Source of the DNA: Proteromonas lacertae
Taxonomy: Eukaryota; Sar; Bigyra; Opalinata; Proteromonadidae
DNA length: 64,000 nt
NCBI GenBank assembly: GCA_002245135.1
Contig: NGBS01001194.1
Coordinates: 1 to 64,000 of the forward strand
Reading direction: 5' to 3'
Part shown: positions 32,801 to 41,015 of the stretch, one piece after another
Layout: each line of letters opens with the position of its first letter
How positions within the stretch are numbered: the stretch's first letter is position 1
Program-made: the position numbers and the translations under genes
The notes under the pieces: generated by a model
Seen by the model: only the letters and a program-made list of their open reading frames with translations
Database searches by the model: none
Told to the model about the DNA's origin: nothing

Positions 32801-33639
32801 GAATTATCACCAGTTAAATCAAATTCAAATACAATATCAGTTGCTTGTAATGATCTTCTTGGTGATGGTGATGCTTTAGTTTTATAAACTTTCAAACCAT
32901 TAGTATAATCACCACAAGCAAAATTCACTTCAGCAGTTTCAACGCTTATCTTAACATTATCTAATATTTCTTTCATTCCAGCCCAAGTTATTTTATTTTC
33001 TTCAGATATTACTGGATTGATTAAACTCAAATCATTATAACTGAAAGAAACATAACAATCATATTTTGTAAATATTAATGATGCATCTTCACCTTCTTCT
33101 TTCATTCCATCACCTATTTTCATTACATAACCATTATCATTCTTACCAATCACTTTGATTTTACCAACAAATTCACCTAATTCATTTTTACAAACTAACT
33201 CACCTTTACCATCTTTTAATAATGGATATTCTATTCCATTTATTGTATAATAACCTTTCAACGAAGTTTCTTTTGATGTAACAGCAAGAATACGAGTTGT
33301 GGTTGAATTTGAGGATGAAAAAACACTTTCGCATTTGTCATCTACACCACATTTACCATTATTTAAACTCTTTAATAATCTACCTCCGTTCTTACTGTTG
33401 GAACTTCCATCAGGTAAAGCGACTTTGGAAAAACTATTGAATGTAGAACCAAGCGGACAAGCTTTCAATGAACAATCTGCACCATAATAGATGTAGTTGT
33501 CACCTCCACCTGAACCACTTACACTTCCTTTGTTACAATCACACACACCATCAGCTCCACAGGTGCCATGACCACTACATTGATTGGGACAACCGCTCAA
33601 TACTAAATTCATCAACAATAACCACGCTAAAAATCTCAT
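26827..33639 (-). CDS. Giant secreted EGF protein with about eight internal repeats
   Basis: A single exon encodes about 2,270 residues. I start at the second ATG (33639) because MRFLAWLLLMNLVLSG is a clean signal peptide; the frame extends 17 codons further up. An EGF-like module (CSGHGTCGADGVCDC, then GADCSLKACP) opens the mature protein. About eight diverged repeats of 200-260 residues follow, each with a Y/F-x-DLSL motif and conserved cysteines near it. Three EGF modules close it (CSGVGTCDRESGVCNC, CNNHGRC, CSNHGLCDYNDGSCKC). No C-terminal membrane helix is present, so it is probably secreted or matrix-bound. The EGF style (CSxxGxCD..G.C.C..G..G..C) is common in protist surface and flagellar-hair proteins. 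The repeat domain is not one I recognise. Confidence 0.85.
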   Translation of the reverse strand: MRFLAWLLLMNLVLSGCPNQCSGHGTCGADGVCDCNKGSVSGSGGGDNYIYYGADCSLKACPLGSTFNSFSKVALPDGSSNSKNGGRLLKSLNNGKCGVDDKCESVFSSSNSTTTRILAVTSKETSLKGYYTINGIEYPLLKDGKGELVCKNELGEFVGKIKVIGKNDNGYVMKIGDGMKEEGEDASLIFTKYDCYVSFSYNDLSLINPVISEENKITWAGMKEILDNVKISVETAEVNFACGDYTNGLKVYKTKASPSPRRSLQATDIVFEFDLTGDNSLTAGLMCYYLGKKTSVDNTLDISQINSLQLNNGKDIVIIDKKKLYEIYNFEPTPTAGYASLNCFNKYTNELIGKAYLLEIDSSKKISKVVYDFELDGIDTYDLKCEIIEEYSEVTSLFPMKVEDDTGKITNLGVKDVITITNDNAVILGCYNPKSYEFTTYEYTYAVDTGVFTIKPPTSRRNLAEPSNPIKDDICYIIMNKGAVITSIDEATNAVSFVAKHLILTGETGKYKYFDENSIVYLPGTKVGNTNNIYILENVTFNVGGSGALVECTNENNNVVQIQVLQKIAITDDMKLNKYYVKYNKNKIGSGEYKCELIHQTTDLSLYELTKSNNCKPQNAKDEVTTPAECDLKLTSISYFLNPKFDSSNNYNVKIACSRGDSIEVYSYTYTAPAPPAPPAPANEVKDPADGSSDITFTIDKTATYVPSNNDICHIISYTENTPPRRGRRLDDADLESLTKSDYGKSLSNYIYKPSKSIEVDIGKINHKVYEVNNINIIPDGIDVYVGVISCKYGSNEGNGYVMGKSGNGYMILFDFINENSIPSINSYDCKLKSNYKDLSLYYSSVIKGQGSSGVGECYSGKCNIIWKGMGELLNKVTLEKGKTGTALLTNLRKKEESDPTLKFACMNKAKKVTYYEYNGNKLDSNDPSYLTFSLPANSDSFPLVGHVCNLLSDFSGSVNDINSEYILNPPAEAKLPPTLMSKTALVDNIFKVRRFIPTPTSIGYSVCSKGKDTIIAYNYGKIKSETLIDSYYIRYTDDKGVDITSPTPDLYSCKPFIPYKDTSSLIKVTGPTTCDTTDDNKKCQITLPKEYKDILNDLGIKLDEADKAVSFVCYSQTDNTLKIFSYVFKGDSSGLIFDRDDKNTDFPVTSSKCSLLVDLEGNKIDSLKDSEIISLLQNNVFTTFNGKSIWKVTNINYGLGINKCYNKYANEYVGDAIYYGKVKGEEYINLVSYTDKDGKEYVGKGVTSKDGQLAEDPTPEDYNCKSYKLYNDLSLLLTSDTPAKCSSLTECYYQFTGIKPLLSSYGIDFSKDVEFNVGCEVGSEIKQMIFTTNIAESGNTATPAPADIKNDDIVLYIKKDQKYDFNELKKCYILLNSDGSKLSLANSDLSKLPYISSVEVSSEIHYAYNLGFNYKAGTMKCYNPKGDLGEITVYEKDEEKYKVKLGDGLTVDGFYKYNCQESTPFNDLSLFNPIEVTTENTITWENIKTILDKLKFNVDNIKTGKFVCIKEKVVSYVGITTVAYGTTERSTENLDFTLTIAVDNTCYLLSKFDGTPITEKEEIVKSDVGVKFGLSGDADQTFPPDPAIKDPSTPIVTPFGNVYKVKNVKYTLNDNEIKILDCVDKKTSKHLGEAYVLSQSTTADGYYIYYSWIESNPPKPADYQCSESGNYSDLSLLFEITLGKECTIADNVASCDIAMNDLPTIFTSFASSPAKVYQFICSNSKKELHLYNYTINPVNPPDSNKEIFKIAENSDVVPYYTDKCNLLAKPDGNTVTLSQSEYGKKNGILIDNPNGQKVETSEKKVETVEPESIPAEIPKSGGILKCYDKESGEYVGTIEVIGKKANGETIIKYNIQSGKMDINDEDLSIDLFDTEVESISKDMSLKNPPVVPATCRSDSLQYCTLKWSGIGEILRSSMILRLRELTVKEVELMCPNGKDGDNKNVLTPIKFTYDDSDSSEDIILTPKENIPENFEFKVGSECYVLVDGNGENIKKENSELFEKRVTTQNGKNILITDVTIEEGKGSSVLDDGNIAINIKYNNNINCWTKNHMLVIEIGDDKNERDLYNRLTIGSKLRISDSYTVTILGIKRDVECNNPRLLLNNERLLQSNNNIGLIITNEADQTINTANNGKRITLKLITSGNHDLMECSGVGTCDRESGVCNCYNGFTGSACERMICPNNCNNHGRCISDIELTPKVVDYSGFGNNKIYGCLCDSGYRGADCSLKECPSTNLERDCSNHGLCDYNDGSCKCFDGYYGEACQHTIGTS

Positions 33640-33835
33640 TTTCTTTTTTAGATATTTTTGTATAGTGATTATTGAATGATTGATAATCAAATTATTTTAT
33701 CAAGCCAAACTATTATTTTCATTATTATTTGTTTTTAATGAGATATGAATGAAATTGAACAACAAAATACATCAAAATTGTATAAACAAATCAAAAATAA
33801 GTCAAAAACTGAAAATAAGACATATTATTAATTAA
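33640..33835. promoter_or_regulatory. Upstream region of the giant EGF gene
   Basis: It contains AATCACTATAC (minus strand, about 33660-33670), an 11-mer also found just upstream of the adhesin gene start at 47257, and an ATCAAGCC element near 33700 that recurs in other intergenic regions. A shared promoter element is possible but unproven. Confidence 0.3.
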
Positions 33836-36800
33836 TTAAACTTTACCAGTATATCTAGCATTACTACGCCATTTTGGACCAACTCTCTCTTCAGGTCGCA
33901 GATCTTCACTATCTCGAGTATAAATAAACGTGTGTTTATGATTATCCAAGTTAAAATCAATTGGTTTACCACTTTCTGGATCTTTAGCAAGAAATGTACT
34001 ACTTGGAGGTTCATCTCTAAATTGAAAGTATTCTGTCTTATATTCATCAGCAAAGATCGTTTTAGGTGGAGGTCTTAAAGGAACATATTTACCAGAAGGT
34101 AAATGACAATTTCGAACCATTTTCAAAGCATATTTCTTTACTGGTAACTCAAGAATATCACCACATTTATCACCTTGAGAAGCTCCTCCTTTAGGTATAT
34201 ACGGTTTAAATTCTATATCATCTACTACTACTTTACTTAACCAATCTTTATGCATTCTTTCTTCATATTCTTTTTGTTCTCTAATCATTGATTCACCACT
34301 TAAAAATACAGATTGAGTATAATATGGATCTTTTTCTTTAGATGGAATATATTTATCACCAACTTTCTTACATGGTTTAAATCCACCAAAATATTGAGGA
34401 GGTGGTAAATGTAAATCTAATTCAGGTTTACCTTCTGGAGCTGGACCTCCTCTTTCATCTACTGGACATTCATCTTCATCAGCAAAACCAGCAGCTAATT
34501 CTTCAGCTCGAGCTGCACTTACTTTATTAAATGCTGGTAATTTAGAATCAGTTATAAAACCTTGAGGAACTAACCATTTCTTTTCTTCTTCTAATTTTTC
34601 TAATTTTTCCATACTTTGCATTGATCCTAATTGGATTGTTTGACTTGAGAATTCTTTTGAATAGGTATAAGTTGCTGTTGGATCTTCTTGAAGTTTCTTA
34701 AATAATTCTTGTTTTTGTAATTCAGTACATTGGAGTTTTTGACCTGAATAAATATAGATTTCATCTTTACTATTCATTTCTATTTGATATTCTTCTAATT
34801 CTTTCTTTGCTTCATTTCTCATTCGACGGCTTATTTCATTATTTGGACGGATATAATCTTTTTCTTTATATGTTTTTAAGGATTTTAAAAATTCAGGATT
34901 ATTTTGATCTAATGGAGCTTTTAATCTTTCTTTTCGTAATGGATCATCTACAGGTGGATGAATATATCGATTTGTTTTATTTCGATCAATTGGAGGTAAT
35001 GTTTCAAATGTGGCATTTGGATTTTCTAATAAGATTGATCTTTGTTGTAGTAATGTAGATTGTAAATTATCGAAATTATCTCCATATTCATCTTCATCTA
35101 ATCTACAAGATTCACTATCATTGTTATCTTCATCATCATCATCTTCATTATTTCGATTTGATCGATTTGATCGATTACTACTTCGACTGTTATTCTGTCG
35201 ACTTTTCTTTGAAGCAGCTGTACTTGGAGCACTTTCATTATTATATCCTCTTTCATCACTTATCTTTACAGTTTCACCAAATTTCGATTCTATATCAACT
35301 AAACCATTATAACTTGGAAAAGAATTTACTTTTTGTAACATATCTAATCTTTTAGTATAACGAATTGTATTCAATGCAGATAATGCTTCTAAACATTCTC
35401 TTGGAACTTTATTATCATTATATACAGTTGCATTTGATAATAATTCTTTCAATGGATTTCTAAGTCGAATTGTCTTTAATTCTAAATGGAAATTAGTGTA
35501 TAATCGATTAGTAAATCGAATCTTTGAATTGTATAATATTTTGATCTTGTGATTTGTTGGTTCACTTCGTCTTAATAATTGTCTCATTATGGACATTGAT
35601 TCATCACTTAATCCTTCAATTATTACATATCTTCTTTTATCTTCCACTACTTGAAAACCTGTTAAAATATCTAATTCATTCGTTTGAGCTTTTTCTTTTT
35701 CTTCTTCACTTAATCGGTAGGATACATATGTCATTTCTTCAGGAATAAATCGACGATTTACGTTATTGAATGTTTCAAATATTGAAGGAAATATTGGAGA
35801 TTTGTATGGCAAAATTATACTATTTAAATAAATAATAATTAATTAATAAAATATACACTATTCTTTCAAAAATATCTGTTTGTTCATATTTCTTTCCATG
35901 AATTGTTTCAATGGAGATATCTCATCATTGATTGGATGATAAATGGAAATTGAATAATTACATCGACTTTCATTTTCCATATATTTTCCAGGTAATGTTA
36001 GAATTTGTTCTACTTTGCTTAATTTAGCTTTATCAATACCAAGTTTTGGAATATATTGTCTCATTTTTGCTACTATTTGATTTGAACCATTACAACCACA
36101 TAAATAACCAATTTCTTCTTCTTCTATTTCACCTTCTTTATTCTCTTCACTTCCTTCTTTGTTTTTATTACTTCCATTAGATTTGATTGATGAAATTTGA
36201 TTTTCTATTCTTTGGTGTAGGTGGTTGTGCTTTTTCTGCTACTTTACTTTTTCTTTTTTTATCTTTATTCTTCTTACCTTTTTTATCACTATCTGTTGAT
36301 TTGGGAGTCTCTGGTTCGACTTTCTCCTCCTGCTTCATTTCTTCTTCTTCTTTTAATTTTCTTTCTCTTTCTCTATCATCTTTCTCTTTCTGTAATTGAT
36401 TTTTATATTTCTCAAATTCTTTAATCATCTCATTTGATCCTGATTTAAAATATCATTCATTTTAATTGAACAAACACCAAATGGGAAAATATCAGTAGAT
36501 GGTCTAACATTTAGATTAATTTCTGGATATAGAATCATAATGGTATAATTTAATAAATTTCATATCATTTTCTTCTTCAGGTGCAACTCCTCCTTTATTA
36601 TCTTTTTTACCATTCTTTCCATTATCTTTCTTTGAAGCTGGTTTACTTGGTTTTTTCTTTCCTTTTTTATCAGTTTCTACTTCTTCTTCTGGTGGAGGTG
36701 CCATTGTTGCTTTTAGTAATGGATCTTCCTCTGTTTCAGTGACATACGCTTTCTTCTCAGTTTCTAGAATACTGTCTTTAATTGTATCTCTATCATGGAA

Positions 36801-37847
36801 TTTGAATTTCAAGTGGTGTATGGGATAAATAATACTTTAATTCATTTCTATTTTAATAAAATAAATAAATAAATAGTATACTTTGGTATTGTATCTGTTA
36901 AAAAAGCAGTTTCAAAATTCATTTTCACTTTTTCTCCTTGTAAAAAACCAGGAGATCTGATTTTCCTTTCAAAGTTCATAAACTTAAATGAAACATACAA
37001 AGGAACACACATTTCATTCATTACATCATATGGACCATATTCAATATATTTCAATTGTGATTCTACTTCAGGATCTACACTTATTCCAGGCAAATCAACC
37101 TAATTTATCTATCTTTATTCTGATTGGATTATACAATTTCAACATTTCTTTCTTCATTAATGTCCCAACAATTGATATACTTATTGTTAATTTATTAAAT
37201 ACAGGAGGACAATAAGCTGTATCTATTATCGATGGGATTGAAGCTGATCTTGGTGAAGATGTTTCATTCATATCGTTTCCACTACTATAACACTGAGTAA
37301 CACTTGTTGTTGTTTCTCCTAATAGTAATGGACTTATATCTAAATGATATAAATATTGATATGAATTAACCACTCCTTTTTCATTTTCTGTTGATTGAAT
37401 TATGTATATATATGGATCTTCGTTGATTTTTCTTATTAATTCTTCATTTACTGGTTGTACTGGATGAACATATTCAAATGTTTTCATTACTGGTTTTATT
37501 TCTACTCCATCTGAAGTTCCTGGTCTTGAAAATTTACCTGACTTTGCAGGATTTTGGTTTTGACTGTTGTAGCAGGTCTAGATTCCCCTTCTGGATAGTT
37601 CCTCTTCTGGTTCTTGCCAAGTATCGTAAGGATCTATAGGAATTGCTGTTTTATCAATGAAATAGTATCTCCATGATGGATTTTTATGGGGTGAGTCTTT
37701 TTCTAACATACCAGTCATCGTTAGTATAAAACAGACATTATCATCAGGAACTATTCGATATATAATTATAAAGACGTAAATACCTGATTCTGGCTTTGTA
37801 TCCACTTTTTTGTTTTTATTCCCTCCCTTTCCTTGAGCTTTTGACAT
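33836..37847 (-). CDS. CFAP92: CFAP92/KIAA1257-like (DUF4550) ciliary protein
   Basis: This multi-exon gene starts at ATG 37847 with a lysine-rich N-terminus and ends at 33836. Diagnostic blocks as I recall the family are PLEIQI followed by DRD (about 36800), DIFPFG (about 36490), DILTGFQVVEDKRRYVIIEGL, KILYNSKIRF and VPRECLEALSALNTIRYTKRL in the last 658-residue exon. Clear introns are 33 nt near 37770-37800 and 40 nt at about 35815-35860, both GT..AG. Five positions need a +1 change that I could not explain by a convincing intron: after the TAG at 37578 and near 37096, 36794, 36517 and 36178. Long charged stretches (KKGKKNKDKKRK) lie mid-protein. The family is ciliary/flagellar, of unknown biochemical role. 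The gene is preceded by an AGTCGTTT motif. Confidence 0.7.
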
Positions 37848-37871
37848 TTAAAGAAAAAAAACGTTTAAGGG

Positions 37872-37879
37872 AAACGACT
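37872..37879 (-). promoter_or_regulatory. AGTCGTTT motif upstream of CFAP92-like gene
   Basis: The octamer AGTCGTTT (minus strand) lies 24 bp before the start codon at 37847. The same octamer precedes the genes starting at 47502 and 54176. A core-promoter or initiator role is inference. Confidence 0.35.
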
Positions 37880-38298
37880 CTTTATTTTGAAACTTAATTA
37901 AGAGTTACAAAATGGTTTTCAATTGTTATAATAATTAGATTAGAACAGTAGATGCATAATACAAAAGAATCTAAGTTTTATATAGAAATGTAATCTCAAT
38001 GTAATTTTATGTAATTCAGAAAACAGCGATTAAATAAATGTAATGTCATTGCAAATATGCAAAAATAGCAAAATATGTGATTATCATGGTGTGTATCTTA
38101 TGACCAATAATGTCACAATGATTTTTCTTACAAATTCATAGCTACAATAATGTAACTTAGCTACATTTATTCCAATTTCTTTTTATTCTGTTCATGTAGA
38201 AAGATAATTCAAACAAAAATTCAAATTTAAATAAAAGCGTATAGTGATTCGATTTAATCATAGTAAACCAATACATTTCATGTTACGTTTTATAACCA
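37880..38298. other. Intergenic, no gene seen
   Basis: About 420 bp of AT-rich DNA without a supported feature. Confidence 0.4.
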
Positions 38299-38493
38299 CT
38301 AAAATTCAATTTTAGCAAGCAGTTTATTATTTAAATTTTTCGTCACTAGAAGCAATAATGAGCACTGAGGAAGTATATATTTATAATATTTATGCATTTT
38401 AATTATTAAAAATCCTTTATATAAGCTATACATATCTAATTTATCATTATAGCTTAAAACCGAAGGATCAGAAGGAGGTAATGTATAAGCCAC
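38299..38493 (-). pseudogene. Possible acyl-CoA-binding protein fragment
   Basis: The start of this short frame (TLPPSDPSVLSYNDKL then DMYSLYK) closely resembles the middle of acyl-CoA-binding proteins (LP..P....S...KL..Y.LYKQA). After LYK the similarity stops and the frame becomes hydrophobic and unlike the family. No flanking exon with the rest of the four-helix fold was found. I regard it as a relic; chance similarity cannot be excluded. Confidence 0.3.
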
Positions 38494-38744
38494 TTAGAAT
38501 ATTTTATTTTTAGAAATTTATGGATCTTACTGAAGAATTACCATCCCGTGTTACTGAAGTATCGATAATTATGTAATATTTAGATAATGCAAAGTGTAAT
38601 TGGTGATGAGAAATATGATATTGATAAGATCTCAACCTGGTGTACCGAAATAAGCACAAAAGTGATTGAATATTTACAATCAGTCTTACCACAATACAGA
38701 TTTGGATGTATTTATATTTTATTTAGTTTATAGTAAACATTGTA

Positions 38745-38882
38745 ATTGCTCAAAAGCGTGGAAATCTTCACAGTCATTCATCCTGCTATTGTAATCAAAA
38801 AACAGATGGATCTCGATCTGCTCAATATTCTAATGAAACTGTTCATGCTATAACTTGTGTTTATGGCTTCTCATTATATTAA
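38745..38882 (+). pseudogene. Possible MIR-domain fragment
   Basis: A 45-codon frame without a start codon contains RGNLHSHSSCYC, then GSRSAQYSNE and ITCVYG, in the order of a MIR motif (LHSH...G..QQ.VT.YG) of protein O-mannosyltransferases and SDF2 proteins. Upstream and downstream sequence does not continue the domain. This is probably a short relic or chance. Confidence 0.2.
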
Positions 38883-39139
38883 ACTTAAATTTCTTCATAT
38901 TTTGTAATGATTTTTTATTGTTTTTTATTATAATATTATAAATCTCATATACAACCAAACACACAACAATAAAAGAATAAAATCAAAATAAGAAATCAAA
39001 TTAAAATCAAAGAAATTTAAAAAGATGGGTTAGATTAATAAAACAATTTTGTAAATATGTTACGAAGTAGTGTATATGTGATGAGGATTGGATATACAAA
39101 AGGGGGTAATTGGACGAATATAGTGTGGTAATTTGTTAA
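38883..39139. other. Intergenic, no gene seen
   Basis: AT-rich DNA downstream of the RAMA gene's stop codon; nothing supported. Confidence 0.4.
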
Positions 39140-40734
39140 TTATTTTAACAATTCATTATAAAAGTATAATATTGGTTTGCTATCATACCTAATTCTATTC
39201 CAATGGTTTAATCTACTTTTAATATCATAATATTCCAGTACAGCATTGCCCCAATCAGTAGGAGTACGATATTTAACCAAATTAGCATCTCTAATTTTTC
39301 CATTATTCATCAAGCTGGCTCGACAGTTTATACCGTTATAAATATATTCTAATATATCAACTCCTGGAGTTAGAATGCCTTTTTCTACAAATGGTTTCAA
39401 TTGGATAGTTTGAAGTTCAATAGGTTCAGGATCTTCTTTAACAATAATTTCTTCCTCTTTTACATTGAATATTTTTTGAATTAATAAATGTGCTGGAAGT
39501 ATTGTTGTTGTTGTTTTTATTATTGTGTTTCTTTGTGTTCTTCTGCCTATTATTATTATTTTGTTGTTGTTGTTGATTATCATTATCTACTTCTCCTTCT
39601 TCTTCTTCTTCTTCAGCTAAGGATCATTTCATTTTCACTTTCATTTTCACTTTCACCTTCATCACTACTATTATAATCATTACAACTTCTATTTCTATTA
39701 ACTCTTCTACGCTTAGCAGTGTTTGAATTATTATTACCTTTTGTTGCTACTGCTGAAGATGGTATTCCCATATCAATCAATCTCTTTTCAATTATTGGAA
39801 CATAAACGTTAATCGTTTGATTATTGTAAATAACCACTTTCCATCCACTAACTGATTTCCTACTAGGGTTTACTCGTTTGTATATATAAATTACCCATTT
39901 TGAAGGATTTGGAAATTTGCAATTATCATAACATATAAAACCATCATTTGTCAAACTACTTGTATATTTGATATTATTGTATCTCACTAAAAATACATCT
40001 TTTCCTGGCTTAAATACACCAGTTACAATACCATCTAATAAGGTAACATGTGGTTTTTGCTTGCTAGAATCATTATCATCAGATTCTACTGAATTATTAT
40101 TGTTTTTCTTTGATCTAGTAGATACTACATTGTGTTTTCTTTTTGTAGATTTTTGTGGCTTGTTCCTGCTTGATTTCAACCTCTTTGGGAGATTGATTTT
40201 CTGAGGATGATGTGTTGGAAAAGGTAATTGTGTCAGATTCTACTGATACTTTATCACTGACTGAAGGAACTTGAATGAACTTCGTTTATTTCTAAATTAC
40301 TCTCAGATTTGATGTATTCTGAAAATGCTGTTCTATCTGAGTTTAGTAACTCTATTTTATAATAATAAATAAATTTAAATTTATATACCTTTCTTGCCTA
40401 ACTCCTTCAATCTGTAATTTACTTCTCTTTTGAGATTATTCATTGTCTCTCTTATATGTTTCATATATTTTTGATAGACATCAAACATAATACCCTTATA
40501 CTTAACCTTGTAGTTAAATGGTGGCTCAGCCTAGTAATTATAACAATAAATCACTCATACGTATTTTAAGTACCACGTATATATGTCAGTATGTTTTCTT
40601 TGGTCTTCATCCATCAAGATACCATCAGATAATAGTGTAGCAAAATGTTCTGAGCCATTGCTTTCAAATGAGAAGACATTTTTGCCTGGCTTTAAAAAAC
40701 CGAATTGTATGTAATAATAAAGATCGCCTCCCAT
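39140..40734 (-). CDS. Nuclear-type protein with three tandem RAMA-like domains
   Basis: I assembled six exons by frame and GT..AG signals: 40734-40561, 40530-40389, 40351-40281, 40239 to about 39657, 39616-39464 and 39432-39140. Introns run from about 22-40 to 41 nt. Each RAMA-like unit shows a (F/I)LxPGxx start, a short beta strand with Y-N-G or equivalent, an (A/S)SL-x-x-x-G segment and a closing W: GFLKPGKNVFSFESNG, GVFKPGKDVFLVRYNN, GILTPGVDILEYIYNG. Between them lie basic (KRLKSSRNK, AKRRRVNRNR) and acidic or Asn/Gln-rich linkers typical of nuclear proteins. RAMA domains occur with DNA adenine methylases and in eukaryotic chromatin proteins, and some bind modified DNA. The 5' end is unsure; a further RAMA-like hairpin sits upstream. 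No enzymatic domain is seen. Confidence 0.65.
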
Positions 40735-40796
40735 GCTGTTGTAATCTAAAATACTCTAATTTGTTTGAAAAATGAGAATGAAAAATGTGACGTACT

Positions 40797-40913
40797 TCAA
40801 GCTTTTTTTCTCAAACATACACGTTTTTTTTCATTCCAAGATTGCATTTTTTTAACATTCATAGATCCGTCAGTTAGAAAGCATTTATAATTACTAAGAC
40901 TATATGAAAAATT
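40797..40913 (-). other. Possible additional RAMA-like exon
   Basis: A short open frame reads SNYKCFLTDGSMNVKKMQSW, matching the beta-hairpin and glycine turn of the RAMA-like units downstream. It ends in a TGA before the next unit, so an intron of about 75 nt, or a break, would be needed to join it. It may be the true 5' part of the gene or a decayed repeat unit. Confidence 0.35.
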
Positions 40914-41015
40914 TCACTGCCAATCTAACATTTTTTCAAATCTATTTTTTTTGCGAAATAAGACAAACATATCATATTATTAATCAAATGTATATAATTC
41001 ATAAATTCCATTCAT

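Noticed and set aside
35010-35312. Plus-strand frame of 100 codons with serine runs
   Set aside because: It is a shadow of the long minus-strand CFAP92-like exon.
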